From assembly GCA_964651245.1 (NCBI GenBank), contig CAZYVI010000007.1, positions 1-64,000 of the forward strand: a DNA stretch of 64,000 bases, written 5' to 3'. The translations under genes were made by a program, and so were the position numbers. Position 1 is the first letter of the stretch. Each line of letters starts with the position of its first letter. Below the pieces are notes generated by a model. The model was not told the origin of the DNA and did no database searches. It was given only the letters and a program-made list of their open reading frames with translations. Of this stretch, positions 1 through 8,147 are shown in pieces. The DNA is from Avedoeria sp964651245. Its GTDB lineage: Bacteria; Chloroflexota; Anaerolineae; Epilineales; Epilineaceae.

Positions 1-83
<83 letters not shown>

Positions 84-101
84 CACGGGCGGAGGACAAC
101 G

Positions 102-413
102 ATGGCTCGTCAGCGCATTCGGATCCGGCTCAAGGCCTTCGACCACCGCGTGATCGACCAGAGCGCCCGCAAGATCGTCGAAGAGGCCGAGCGCACCGGC
201 GCGCAATGCGTCGGCCCGGTGCCGTTGCCGACGCGCATCGAGAAGTACACCGTCATGCGGTCCACGTTCATCGACAAGGACTCGCGCGATCAATTCGAGA
301 TCCGGACGCACAAGCGTCTGATCGACATCATCGAGCCGAGCGCCAAGACGCTCGACTCCCTCACCCGCCTGAACCTGCCGGCGGGTGTCGACATCGAGAT
401 CAAGTCCAGCTAG
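102..413 (+). CDS. rpsJ: 30S ribosomal protein S10
   Basis: 103 residues, the same length as E. coli S10. S10 sits in the head of the 30S subunit and, as NusE, also takes part in transcription antitermination. The N-terminal strand RIRIRLKAFDHRVID and the loop PLPTRIEKYTVMRS are typical of the family. A GGAGG lies six bases before the ATG. It is the first gene of the S10 operon, after tuf and before rplC, the standard order. Family assignment is certain; a role in antitermination is carried over from the family. Confidence 0.97.
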   Translation: MARQRIRIRLKAFDHRVIDQSARKIVEEAERTGAQCVGPVPLPTRIEKYTVMRSTFIDKDSRDQFEIRTHKRLIDIIEPSAKTLDSLTRLNLPAGVDIEIKSS

Positions 414-489
414 GGTGCGGCGGGTCCGCTCGGCGCCCAACGGGCGACGCGGCGGTTCTGGCGACCACACGGACCAAGGATCGAGGGCA

Positions 490-1134
490 ATGAAGGGTCT
501 ACTGGGGTACAAGCGCGGCATGGCGCGCATCTTCAACGACAAGGGCCTGGCGGTGCCGGTGACGGTCATCGAGGCCGGCCCGTGCGTCGTCACCCAGCTC
601 AAGACGACGGAGCGCGACGGCTACGAGGCGGTGCAGATCGGCTTCGGGGCGGTCAAGGAGTCGCGCTTGACGCGCGCCGAGCGCGGCCACCTGGCCGCCA
701 GCGGCGCCGGCGCGCTGCGGCACGTCAAGGAGTTCCGGCTCGCCGGCAGCGCCGACGTGCAGCTGGGCGACCGGCTCGACGTCTCGCTGTTCACGCCGGG
801 CGACCGCGTGCAGGTCACGGCGACGAGCCGCGGGCTGGGCACGGCCGGCACGATCAAGCGACACCACTTCAACCGCCAGCGCAAGACGCACGGGCAGAGC
901 GACCGTGAGCGCCGGCCGGGCTCGGTCGGCGCCGGCACGACGCCGGGCAAGACGATCAAGGGCCTGCGCATGGCCGGCCGGATGGGCGGCGAGCGGGTGA
1001 CGGTGCGCAACCTCGAGGTGGTCGTGGCCGATCCGTCGCGCAACCTGTTGGCGCTGCGCGGCGCGGTGCCGGGGTTCGACGGGGCGCTCGTCGTGATCCG
1101 CGGCATCGAGCGCGATGGAAACGGAGGCTGGTGA
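490..1134 (+). CDS. rplC: 50S ribosomal protein L3
   Basis: 214 residues from the ATG at 490, close to the 209 of E. coli L3. An in-frame ATG further upstream (385) would add 35 residues that overlap rpsJ and match no L3, so it is rejected. AAGGA is placed nine bases before the chosen start. L3 binds 23S rRNA early in assembly and reaches toward the peptidyl transferase centre. Family landmarks are GLLGYKRGMARIF at the start and the long basic loop with GAGTTPGKTIKGLRMAGRMG (about residues 141-160). The stop overlaps the rplD start. Confidence 0.97.
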   Translation: MKGLLGYKRGMARIFNDKGLAVPVTVIEAGPCVVTQLKTTERDGYEAVQIGFGAVKESRLTRAERGHLAASGAGALRHVKEFRLAGSADVQLGDRLDVSLFTPGDRVQVTATSRGLGTAGTIKRHHFNRQRKTHGQSDRERRPGSVGAGTTPGKTIKGLRMAGRMGGERVTVRNLEVVVADPSRNLLALRGAVPGFDGALVVIRGIERDGNGGW

Positions 1135-1799
1135 TGCAGGCACCGCTCTATGACGGCAGCGGCGACGCGATCGGGCACCGCGAGCTCCCCGAGTACGTGT
1201 TCGGCATCGAGCCGAACCGGGCGGTGATGCACCAGGCGCTCGTGCGGCAGATGGCCAACGCCCGCCAGGGAACGCACTCGACGCTGCATCGCGGCGAGGT
1301 GAACCGCACCCGCAAGAAGCTGTACCGGCAGAAGGGCACCGGCGGCGCCCGCCACGGCGACCGCAAGTCGCCCGTGTTCGTCGGCGGCGGCAAGGTGCAC
1401 ACGCCCAAGCCGCGCGACTACTCGGTGCGGATGCCGCGCCAGATGCGGCGGCTCGCCCTGCGCTCGGCGTTGTCGGCCAAGGCGCAGGCCGACGCGATCA
1501 CGCTGGTGGACGCGTTCCGCATCGACGCGCCGAAGACGAAGGACATGGCCCGGCTGCTCGACAAGCTCACCGGCGGCGCCAGCACGCTCGTCGTGCTGGC
1601 CGGCCGCGACGAGACCGTGGAGCGCTCGGTGCGCAACCTGGGGCACGTGAAGTACCTGCACGCCGGGTACCTCAACATCCGGGACCTGCTCGGGTTCGAT
1701 CGGCTGGTGCTGCCGCTCGCCGCGCTCGACGCGGTGGTGGCGCACCTCGACGACACCCGGGTCACGGCCGGCGGGGAGGGCGACGATGCATCGCTATGA
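1134..1799 (+). CDS. rplD: 50S ribosomal protein L4
   Basis: 221 residues. The ATG at 1134 overlaps the rplC stop (TGATG) and has GGAGG six bases upstream; a GTG one codon earlier is only three bases from that site, so the ATG is preferred. L4 is an early 23S rRNA binder whose extended loop lines the exit tunnel. That loop is visible as RQKGTGGARHGDRKSPVF (about residues 64-81). In E. coli L4 represses its own operon; the leader needed to judge this lies in or before tuf and is not visible here. Confidence 0.96.
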   Translation: MQAPLYDGSGDAIGHRELPEYVFGIEPNRAVMHQALVRQMANARQGTHSTLHRGEVNRTRKKLYRQKGTGGARHGDRKSPVFVGGGKVHTPKPRDYSVRMPRQMRRLALRSALSAKAQADAITLVDAFRIDAPKTKDMARLLDKLTGGASTLVVLAGRDETVERSVRNLGHVKYLHAGYLNIRDLLGFDRLVLPLAALDAVVAHLDDTRVTAGGEGDDASL

Positions 1800-2067
1800 C
1801 GTCTTGTTGCGCCCGATCAGCTCGGAGAAGGCGGACGTGCTGGCGGCCAAGCACAACCAGTACGTGTTCGAGGTCGCCAAGGCAGCCAACAAGCGCCAGA
1901 TCAAGGATGCGGTCGAGGGCATCTTCAAGGTGACCGTCGAGGACGTCCGGACGATGGTGATCCCGGGTCAGGTCAAGCGATGGGGTCGCCACTTGTCGCG
2001 ATCGTCGGCGTGGAAAAAGGCCGTCGTGACGCTCGCCGCTGGCGACGTCATCGACGCGGCCGGCTAG
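1786..2067 (+). CDS. rplW: 50S ribosomal protein L23
   Basis: 93 residues, typical for L23 (E. coli 100). It overlaps the end of rplD by 14 bases, implying translational coupling, with GGGGAGG five bases before the ATG. L23 lies at the tunnel exit and is the docking site for trigger factor and the signal recognition particle. The start HRYDVLLRPISSEKAD and the helix FEVAKAANKRQIKDAVEGIF are diagnostic. Nothing unusual. Confidence 0.96.
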   Translation: MHRYDVLLRPISSEKADVLAAKHNQYVFEVAKAANKRQIKDAVEGIFKVTVEDVRTMVIPGQVKRWGRHLSRSSAWKKAVVTLAAGDVIDAAG

Positions 2068-2083
2068 CGCAGGGGAACAGACG

Positions 2084-2917
2084 ATGCCGATCAAAGTCTA
2101 CAAGCCGACGTCCGCCGGCCGGCGCGGAATGCTCGGCTACAGCTTCGACGAGATCACCCGCTCGACGCCGGAGCGCTCGCTGCTCGAGCCGCTCCACAAG
2201 AGCGGCGGGCGGTCGAAGGGGCGCGTCACGGTGCGCCACCGCGGTGGTGGGCACAAGCGGCGCTACCGGGTGATCGACTTCAAGCGCGACAAGTTCGGGG
2301 TGCCGGGCGCCGTGGCGTCCATCGAGTACGACCCGAACCGCACCGCCCGAATCGCCCTGATCCACTACGTCGACGGCGACAAGCGCTACATCGTGGCGCC
2401 GGTCGGTCTGCGGGTGGGCGACCCGGTCATGAGCGGTCCGGCGGCCGAGATCCGCACCGGGAACGCGCTGCCGCTGCGCAACATCCCGTTGGGGACGACG
2501 ATCCACAACGTCGAGCTCTACCGCGGCAAGGGCGCGCAGCTCGTCCGGTCGGCCGGGGTGTCGGCGCAGCTCCTGGCCAAGGACGGCGACTACGCCCAGT
2601 TGCGTATGCCCTCGGGCGAGGTCCGCAAGATCCGGATGGAGTGCCTGGCCACGATCGGCCAGGTCGGCAACGTGGAGCACGGCAACATCAAGCTCGGCAA
2701 GGCGGGCCGCAAGCGGTGGCTGGGCCGCCGCCCGACGGTGCGCGGCTCGGTGATGGATCCGTCGAGCCACCCGCACGGCGGCGGCGAGGGCAAGGCGCCG
2801 ATCGGTCTCAAGGGGCCCAAGACCCCGTGGGGCAAGCCGGCGCTCGGCTACCGAACCCGCAGCAACAAGACGACCGATCCGTTGATCGTGCGGCGCCGCC
2901 GCAAGAAGGGCCGCTAG
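2084..2917 (+). CDS. rplB: 50S ribosomal protein L2
   Basis: 277 residues, near the usual 273-276. L2 is a core 23S rRNA-binding protein needed for subunit joining and peptidyl transferase activity. The N-terminal OB-like domain, the SH3-like domain and the C-terminal HPHGGGEGKAPIG segment are all present. The bases just before the histidine read VMDPSSHPHGGGEG, where most bacterial L2 have VMNPVDHPHGGGEG. This small departure from the consensus is seen directly. AGGGG precedes the ATG by about eight bases. Confidence 0.97.
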   Translation: MPIKVYKPTSAGRRGMLGYSFDEITRSTPERSLLEPLHKSGGRSKGRVTVRHRGGGHKRRYRVIDFKRDKFGVPGAVASIEYDPNRTARIALIHYVDGDKRYIVAPVGLRVGDPVMSGPAAEIRTGNALPLRNIPLGTTIHNVELYRGKGAQLVRSAGVSAQLLAKDGDYAQLRMPSGEVRKIRMECLATIGQVGNVEHGNIKLGKAGRKRWLGRRPTVRGSVMDPSSHPHGGGEGKAPIGLKGPKTPWGKPALGYRTRSNKTTDPLIVRRRRKKGR

Positions 2918-2951
2918 CGGCCGGCGCGCGAGCGCCCGGGAGGCATGAGAC

Positions 2952-3236
2952 ATGGCACGTTCGCTGAAGAAGGGACCGTTCTGCGAGCCGAAGCTGCTGT
3001 CGCGCATCGACGCGCTCAACGCGACGAACGACAAGCGGGTCATCCGGACCTGGTCGCGCGCCAGCATGATCTTCCCGCAGATGGTCGGTCACACGATCGC
3101 GGTGCACAACGGGCGGCTCCACGTGCCGGTCTACGTCACCGAGAACATGGTCGGGCACAAGCTCGGCGAGTTCGCGCCGACCCGCACGTTCAAGGGTCAC
3201 AGCTTCAAGGAAAAGGCCGCCAAGGTTCGGCGGTAG
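2952..3236 (+). CDS. rpsS: 30S ribosomal protein S19
   Basis: 94 residues (E. coli 92). S19 sits in the 30S head beside S13 and contacts tRNA and the inter-subunit bridge. The start ARSLKKGPFCEPKLLSRI and the block GHKLGEFAPTRTFKGHS are characteristic. GGGAGG is eight bases before this ATG; the ATG at 2945 is in another frame and is discarded. It keeps the standard rplB-rpsS-rplV order. Confidence 0.97.
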   Translation: MARSLKKGPFCEPKLLSRIDALNATNDKRVIRTWSRASMIFPQMVGHTIAVHNGRLHVPVYVTENMVGHKLGEFAPTRTFKGHSFKEKAAKVRR

Positions 3237-3248
3237 CGGGAGGATCCG

Positions 3249-3632
3249 ATGAGCCTAGCCATTCGAGCCAGCGTCAGCCGGCTGCCCGTCTCGCCCCGCA
3301 AGGCGCGGCTGGTCGTCGACCTGGTGCGCGGGATGCCGGTGGAGCTCGCGCTGGCGCAGCTGCAGTACGTGCCGAACAAGTCGTCGGAGTACGTGGCCAA
3401 GCTGATCCAGAGCGCCGCCGCCAACGCCGAGGAGAACTTCGGCCTGCTGCGCGACGAGCTGTTCGTGGCCGAGATCTATGCGAACGAGGGACCGCGCCGG
3501 CGCGCCGGCCGGTTCGGCGGCCGCGGTCGGTTCAAGCCCCTCATCCATCGCACGTGTCACGTGGCCGTCGCGCTCAAGGAGCGCAACCCGATCGACCTGT
3601 CGACGCCGCCGACGGCGGCGGCGGCCGGGTAG
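3249..3632 (+). CDS. rplV: 50S ribosomal protein L22
   Basis: 127 residues, against 110 in E. coli. The extra length is a short Pro/Ala-rich C-terminal tail after the conserved CHVAVALKE strand. L22 spans 23S rRNA domains and its hairpin loop forms part of the exit-tunnel constriction; the loop is RRRAGRFGGRGRFKPLIHRT here. SPRKARLVVDLVRGMPVE near the N-terminus is diagnostic. It is spaced twelve bases from both neighbours. Confidence 0.96.
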   Translation: MSLAIRASVSRLPVSPRKARLVVDLVRGMPVELALAQLQYVPNKSSEYVAKLIQSAAANAEENFGLLRDELFVAEIYANEGPRRRAGRFGGRGRFKPLIHRTCHVAVALKERNPIDLSTPPTAAAAG

Positions 3633-3644
3633 GAGGAGCATTCC

Positions 3645-4316
3645 ATGGGCCGCAAAGTCCACCCGTACGGGTTTCGGCTCGGGGTCATCAAGCCGTGGCG
3701 CGCCCGCTGGTTCGCCGAGGGGCGCGCCTACGGCGAGCTGCTCCAGGAGGACCTCAAGGTGCGCGACCTCGTCGAGCGCACGGTCGGCCATGCCGGCATC
3801 GGCGATCTGACGATCGAGCGCTTCCCGCGCCAGCTCAACGTGACCGTCCATACCGCGAAGCCGGGCATCATCATCGGCCGCAAGGGGGCCAGCGTCGAGC
3901 TGCTGCGCAAGACGCTCTCGGACCGCACCGGCAAGGCGGTGAAGGTCGACGTCCTCGAGATCGCATCCCCCGAGACGAGCGCCGCGATCGTGGCCCAGTC
4001 GATGGCGCAGCAGCTCGAGCGGCGCATCAGCCACAAGCGGGCGATGAAGCAGACGGCGTTCCGCGCCATGCGCGCGGGGGCGCAGGGGATCAAGATCGTG
4101 TGCAGCGGCCGCTTGGGCGGCTCCGAGATGTCGCGCACGGACAAGGTCATCATGGGCCGCGTGCCACGCCAGACGCTGCGGGCCGACATCGACTTCAACA
4201 TCGCCGAGGCCCTGACCACGTACGGGCGCATCGGGGTCAAGGTGTGGGTGTACCGCGGCGAGGTCCTGCCGGGCGAGGAGCCGCTCATGGCCTCTGAGGC
4301 CGACTTCAAGAGCTAG
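3645..4316 (+). CDS. rpsC: 30S ribosomal protein S3
   Basis: 223 residues (E. coli 233). S3 is at the mRNA entry tunnel with S4 and S5 and helps unwind mRNA. The N-terminal GRKVHPYGFRLGV, the type-II KH domain with IIIGRKGASVE (about residues 76-86) and the C-terminal S3 domain (YGRIGVKVWVYRGEVLPG) are complete. GGAGGAG lies before the ATG. It sits in the standard rplV-rpsC-rplP context. Confidence 0.97.
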   Translation: MGRKVHPYGFRLGVIKPWRARWFAEGRAYGELLQEDLKVRDLVERTVGHAGIGDLTIERFPRQLNVTVHTAKPGIIIGRKGASVELLRKTLSDRTGKAVKVDVLEIASPETSAAIVAQSMAQQLERRISHKRAMKQTAFRAMRAGAQGIKIVCSGRLGGSEMSRTDKVIMGRVPRQTLRADIDFNIAEALTTYGRIGVKVWVYRGEVLPGEEPLMASEADFKS

Positions 4317-4328
4317 GAGGTCCCGGCC

Positions 4329-4763
4329 ATGTTGATGCCCAAGCGGACCAAGTTCCGCAAGCAGTTTCGCGGGCGCATGAAGGGCGCCGCCTCCCGGGGC
4401 AACTCGGTGCAGTTCGGCGACTTCGGCCTGCAGTCGTTGTCGCCGTCCTGGGTCACCAGCCGGCAAATCGAGGCTGCCCGCCGCGCGATCGTGCGCTATG
4501 TGCGCCGCGGCGGGAAGATCATCATCCGGGTGTTCCCCGACAAGCCGGTGACGGCCAAGGCGGCGGAGACCCGGATGGGGTCCGGCAAGGGCGCGGTCGA
4601 CCACTGGGTGGCGGTCGTGCGCCCGGGCAGCGTCCTGTTCGAGATCAGCGGGGTCACCGAGGAGCAGGCCCGCGAGGCGTTCCGCCTGGCCGGGCACAAG
4701 CTGCCGGTGCAGACGCAGTTCGTGATAAAGACCCAATTCCAGTTGGGCGGAGGTGAGGGCTGA
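4329..4763 (+). CDS. rplP: 50S ribosomal protein L16
   Basis: 144 residues from ATG 4329, or 142 if the second in-frame ATG (4335, MPKRTKFRKQFRG) is used. The first has the better spacing, eight bases from GGAGG. L16 organises the A-site of the 50S subunit. Diagnostic segments are MPKRTKFRKQFRGRMKG and RMGSGKGAVDHWVAVVRPG. The TGA overlaps the rpmC ATG. Confidence 0.96.
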   Translation: MLMPKRTKFRKQFRGRMKGAASRGNSVQFGDFGLQSLSPSWVTSRQIEAARRAIVRYVRRGGKIIIRVFPDKPVTAKAAETRMGSGKGAVDHWVAVVRPGSVLFEISGVTEEQAREAFRLAGHKLPVQTQFVIKTQFQLGGGEG

Positions 4764-4987
4764 TGCACGCCGCCGAGATGCGCCCGCTGTCCGACGCTGA
4801 GTTGGACGATCACATCGAGAAGGCGCGCGAGGAGTTGTTCAACTTGCGGTTCCAGAAGGCGGTGGGACAGCTCACCGACACCAACCGGCCGCGGTTCGTC
4901 CGCCGCACGCTGGCACGGCTGTTGACGATTCGCCGTGAGCGCGAGCTCTGGCCGGCCGTCGACTCCGACGCCGCGAACCAGGCCTAG
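4763..4987 (+). CDS. rpmC: 50S ribosomal protein L29
   Basis: 74 residues, within the family range of 60-75. L29 is a small two-helix protein next to L23 at the tunnel exit. The typical pattern ELDDHIEKAREELFNLRFQK followed by a helix ending in LARLLTIRRERE is present. Its ATG shares a base with the rplP stop, so it is probably translated by coupling. A short Ala-rich C-terminal tail follows the helix. Confidence 0.94.
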   Translation: MHAAEMRPLSDAELDDHIEKAREELFNLRFQKAVGQLTDTNRPRFVRRTLARLLTIRRERELWPAVDSDAANQA

Positions 4988-5001
4988 GGGGATCCAAGAC
5001 C

Positions 5002-5250
5002 ATGCCGAAGCGCAGACTCACGGGCACCGTGATCAGCAACAAGATGCAGAAGACCGCGGTCGTGCGGGTGGAACGGCGCAAGCAGCACCCGCTCTACCGC
5101 AAGGTCATCCGCCACCACACGCACTTCCACGCCCACGACGAGGGCGACGAGGCCCGCATCGGGGACCGCGTCGTCATCGAGGAGCACACGCCCCTGTCGC
5201 GGCTGAAGCGCTGGATCATCGTCGAGTGGCTCGAGCGAGGTGACGCATGA
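5002..5250 (+). CDS. rpsQ: 30S ribosomal protein S17
   Basis: 82 residues (E. coli 84). S17 is an OB-fold primary binder of 16S rRNA in the 30S body. RLTGTVISNKMQKTAVVRVE at the start and the block GDEARIGDRVVIEEHTPLSR are family signatures. The TGA overlaps the rplN ATG by four bases (ATGA). Confidence 0.96.
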   Translation: MPKRRLTGTVISNKMQKTAVVRVERRKQHPLYRKVIRHHTHFHAHDEGDEARIGDRVVIEEHTPLSRLKRWIIVEWLERGDA

Positions 5251-5615
5251 TCCAGATGCAGACCCGGCTCCGATCGGCCGACAACACCGGCGCCAAAGAG
5301 CTGATGTGCATCAAGGTGCTCGGCGGTTCGAAGCGCCGGTACGCCGGGGTCGGCGACATCATCGTCTGCAGCGTGAAGCAGGCGGCGCCGCACGGTGCGG
5401 TGAAGAAGGGCGACGTCGTGCGCTGCGTGGTCGTGCGCACGGCCAAGGAGTACGGCCGCCCGGATGGCAGCTACATCCGGTTCGACGAGAACGCCGCGGT
5501 GATCATCGACAAGGATGGCAACCCGCGCGGCACCCGCATTTTCGGGCCCGTGGCGCGTGAGCTGCGCGATCGACGCTACATGCGCATCGTCAGCCTCTCG
5601 CCCGAGGTTCTGTAG
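5247..5615 (+). CDS. rplN: 50S ribosomal protein L14
   Basis: 122 residues, the normal length. L14 forms inter-subunit bridges and contacts L19. MIQMQTRLRSADNTGAKELM and the C-terminal GPVARELRDRRYMRIVSLSP with EVL at the end are nearly consensus. The ATG is embedded in the rpsQ stop, indicating coupled translation. Confidence 0.97.
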   Translation: MIQMQTRLRSADNTGAKELMCIKVLGGSKRRYAGVGDIIVCSVKQAAPHGAVKKGDVVRCVVVRTAKEYGRPDGSYIRFDENAAVIIDKDGNPRGTRIFGPVARELRDRRYMRIVSLSPEVL

Positions 5616-5625
5616 GAGTCCGCCG

Positions 5626-5943
5626 ATGAAGCGCGTACGTAAGGGCGACGTGGTCGAGGTGATCGCCGGCGACGACAGCGGCGCCCGGGGTGAGGTGCTG
5701 AGCGTGATGCCGGACAAGGACCGGGCGGTGGTGCGCGGCGTGAACATCGTCAAGAAGCACCAGCGCCGGACGGGCCGCGTGCGCACCCAGACGGGGATCA
5801 TCGAGTTCGAGGCACCCGTTCATCTGTCGAACGTGATGCCCGTGTGCAAGGAATGCGACAAGCCGGTCCGCGTCGGCTACGCCGTGGGCAGTGAGGGGCG
5901 CAAGTCGCGACAGTGCCGCGCCTGCGGCGCCATCCTCGACTAG
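5626..5943 (+). CDS. rplX: 50S ribosomal protein L24, zinc-ribbon type C-terminus
   Basis: 105 residues from the ATG at 5626, which has AGGAG eight bases upstream; an in-frame upstream ATG (5515) lies inside rplN and is rejected. The N-terminal KOW motif (KGDVVEVIAGDDSGARGEVL) starts 50S assembly on 23S rRNA. The C-terminal third has two CxxC pairs, CKEC at residues 69-72 and CRAC about residues 97-100, so it should bind zinc. E. coli L24 lacks these cysteines, although cysteine-bearing L24 exist in other phyla. The stop is 20 bases before rplE. Confidence 0.95.
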   Translation: MKRVRKGDVVEVIAGDDSGARGEVLSVMPDKDRAVVRGVNIVKKHQRRTGRVRTQTGIIEFEAPVHLSNVMPVCKECDKPVRVGYAVGSEGRKSRQCRACGAILD

Positions 5944-5963
5944 CGGCTCCGCGGGAGGACAAC

Positions 5964-6509
5964 GTGTTCAAACCATTGCGCGAGAGATACCACGACGAGA
6001 TCGTCGGTACGTTGACCGAAGAGTTCAAGTACCGCTCGTCGATGCAGGTGCCGCGGCTCGAGAAGATCGTGCTCAACGTGGGCCTCGGCGAGGCGCTGAC
6101 GAACGCCAAGGCGATCGACTTCGCGACGGCCGACCTGCAGCTTGTCACCGGCCAGAAGCCGGTCGTGACGCGGGCTCGCAAGAGCATCGCCACGTTCAAA
6201 CTGCGCGAGGGCAACCCGATCGGGGTTATGGTCACGCTGCGCGGCCAGCGCATGTGGGATTTCCTGACCCGCCTGATCTACATCGCGCTGCCGCGCACGC
6301 GCGACTTCCGGGGCGTCAGCCCCAACGGGTTCGATGGTCGCGGCAACTACACATTGGGCTTGAAGGAGCAGTTGATCTTCCCGGAGATCGACTACGACAA
6401 GATCGACAAGGTTCGTGGTCTCGAGGTGACGATCGTGACCTCGGCAACGAACGACGAGGAAGCGCGCCGCCTGTTCACGCTCCTGGGCATGCCCTTCTGG
6501 AGCCGATAG
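5964..6509 (+). CDS. rplE: 50S ribosomal protein L5
   Basis: 181 residues from GTG 5964 (E. coli 179). GGGAGG ends five bases before this GTG, and the start VFKPLRERYHDEIVG aligns with other L5 proteins. An ATG upstream (5913) would overlap rplX. L5 binds 5S rRNA in the central protuberance and contacts P-site tRNA. The P-loop-like block GQKPVVTRARKSIATFKLRE and the RGVSPNGFDGRGNYTLGLKE block are typical. Confidence 0.96.
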   Translation: MFKPLRERYHDEIVGTLTEEFKYRSSMQVPRLEKIVLNVGLGEALTNAKAIDFATADLQLVTGQKPVVTRARKSIATFKLREGNPIGVMVTLRGQRMWDFLTRLIYIALPRTRDFRGVSPNGFDGRGNYTLGLKEQLIFPEIDYDKIDKVRGLEVTIVTSATNDEEARRLFTLLGMPFWSR

Positions 6510-6533
6510 GCCTGACCGGCTAGGAGTTGGACG

Positions 6534-6716
6534 ATGGCCAAGACCTGTATGACCTACCGCGAGCAGCGCCGGAAGTTTCCGGTGCGCGTCCGCAACCGCT
6601 GCGATCGCTGCGGCCGGCCGCGCGGTTACATGCGCAAGTTCCGCCTGTGCCGGATCTGTTTTCGGCAGCTGGCGCTCGAGGGCAAGATCCCAGGGGTTGT
6701 CAAGTCCAGCTGGTAG
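6534..6716 (+). CDS. rpsN: 30S ribosomal protein S14, zinc form (type Z)
   Basis: 60 residues, the length of the short zinc-binding S14. Two CxxC pairs, CDRC and CRIC, bracket the basic stretch GRPRGYMRKFRL. S14 is placed in the 30S head with S3 and S10. Zinc-free S14 (about 100 residues) replaces this form in some bacteria; no such copy is seen here. TAGGAG lies before the ATG. An 87-base gap to rpsH follows. Confidence 0.96.
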   Translation: MAKTCMTYREQRRKFPVRVRNRCDRCGRPRGYMRKFRLCRICFRQLALEGKIPGVVKSSW

Positions 6717-6803
6717 GCCCTGCCACGACCGGCGGACCCTTTCGCCAGCCCGGAACCGGGGATCGGAGCCGGCGGCGACGTTTCGCGACGGAGCGAACCA
6801 CAC

Positions 6804-7202
6804 ATGAGCATGTCAGATCCCATCGCCGACCTGTTGACGCGCGTGCGCAACGCCAACGAGCGCCGGCACAAGTACGTCCAGATGCCCTCGTCGAAGATCA
6901 AGGTCGAGATCGCCCGGATCTTGCGCGACGAGGGCTACATCAACGCCTTCGACGTCGCGGACGTCGAGGGCCGCCCGACGCTGCGGCTCGAACTCCGCTA
7001 CAGCCACGGCCGCGAGCCGGTGATCACCCAGCTCGAGCGCGTCAGCAAGCCCGGTCGCCGGGTGTACGCGCGGCGCCGCGAGATCCCGCGCGTGCTGCAG
7101 GGCATGGGCATCGCCATCCTCACCACGCCGCGCGGCGTCATGACGGGCAAGCAGGCTCGCCACGAGAACGTCGGTGGCGAAGTCCTGTGCTACGTCTGGT
7201 AG
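6804..7202 (+). CDS. rpsH: 30S ribosomal protein S8
   Basis: 132 residues (E. coli 130). S8 is a primary 16S rRNA binder in the platform and, in E. coli, the translational repressor of the spc operon. SDPIADLLTRVRNANERRH at the start and the C-terminal GVMTGKQARHENVGGEVLCY are near consensus. No good ribosome-binding site is seen before the ATG (GCGAACCACACATG), unlike its neighbours. The 87-base gap from rpsN could hold a leader; no clear S8-target helix was recognised. Confidence 0.96.
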   Translation: MSMSDPIADLLTRVRNANERRHKYVQMPSSKIKVEIARILRDEGYINAFDVADVEGRPTLRLELRYSHGREPVITQLERVSKPGRRVYARRREIPRVLQGMGIAILTTPRGVMTGKQARHENVGGEVLCYVW

Positions 7203-7212
7203 GAGGCACGCA

Positions 7213-7767
7213 ATGTCCCGCATCGGCAAGCAGCCCATTCCGGTTCCGGCCGGCGTCGACGTCCGCGTCGACGGTGCGGCGGTCACCGTCAAGGGTCCCA
7301 AGGGCCAGCTGGCCCGGACGTTCAGTCCGGACATGGCGATCGAGCGCGTCGACGGCCAGCTGCAGGTGACGCGCCCGTCCGACGAGCAGCACCATCGTGC
7401 GCTGCACGGCCTGACGCGCGCCCTCCTGGCCAACATGGTCACCGGGGTGACCGAGGGCTTCCAGCGCACGCTCGAGCTGGTGGGCACCGGCTACCGCGCC
7501 GAGCAGGAGGGCGCCGCCGTCGTCCTGTCGCTCGGCTTCTCGCACCCGATCCGGGTTCAGGTGCCGCCCGGCCTGGCCTGTGCCATCGAGGACCGCGGCA
7601 AGCGGCTCATCGTCAGCGGCTGCGACAAGGAGCAGGTCGGCCAGTTCGCGGTCGACATCCGCCGGATGCGCCCGCCGGAGCCCTACAAGGGCAAGGGCGT
7701 GCGCTACCTCGGCGAGTACGTCCGCTTGAAGCAGGGCAAGACCGGCAAGGGCAAGGGGAAGAAGTAA
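7213..7767 (+). CDS. rplF: 50S ribosomal protein L6
   Basis: 184 residues from the ATG at 7213, with AGGAGG upstream; the in-frame ATG at 7174 lies within rpsH and is rejected. L6 has two related alpha/beta domains and sits near the sarcin-ricin loop and factor-binding site. SRIGKQPIPVPAGVDV and the C-terminal RRMRPPEPYKGKGVRYLGEY are diagnostic. The TAA overlaps the rplR ATG. Confidence 0.96.
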   Translation: MSRIGKQPIPVPAGVDVRVDGAAVTVKGPKGQLARTFSPDMAIERVDGQLQVTRPSDEQHHRALHGLTRALLANMVTGVTEGFQRTLELVGTGYRAEQEGAAVVLSLGFSHPIRVQVPPGLACAIEDRGKRLIVSGCDKEQVGQFAVDIRRMRPPEPYKGKGVRYLGEYVRLKQGKTGKGKGKK

Positions 7768-8138
7768 TGGCATCGGTATCGTACCAGCGGCGGATTTCCC
7801 GGCTGCGGCGCCACAACCGCGTGCGGCGGCACCTGTCGGGCACGGCGGCGCGCCCGCGGATGGCGGTGTTCCGGAGCCTCAAGCACATCTACGCCCAGAT
7901 CATCGACGACACGACCGGCCACACCGTGGCCAGCGCGTCGTCGCGCGAGCCGGCGCTGGCCGGCGACCTGAGCGGCCGGCCCAAGAAGGACCAGGCCAAG
8001 GTGGTGGGCCGGGTCGCGGCCGAGCGCGCCAAGGCGCTCGGCATCGATGCGGTCGTCTTCGATCGTGGCGGCTACCGCTACCACGGGCGCATCCAGGCGC
8101 TGGCCGATGCCGCCCGTGAAGCCGGCCTGAAGTTCTAG
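7767..8138 (+). CDS. rplR: 50S ribosomal protein L18
   Basis: 123 residues (E. coli 117). L18 binds 5S rRNA with L5 in the central protuberance. RRHNRVRRHLSGTAARPRMA and FDRGGYRYHGRIQALADAAR are family signatures. Its ATG is coupled to the rplF stop. Nothing odd. Confidence 0.96.
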   Translation: MASVSYQRRISRLRRHNRVRRHLSGTAARPRMAVFRSLKHIYAQIIDDTTGHTVASASSREPALAGDLSGRPKKDQAKVVGRVAAERAKALGIDAVVFDRGGYRYHGRIQALADAAREAGLKF

Positions 8139-8147
8139 GAGGACAGC

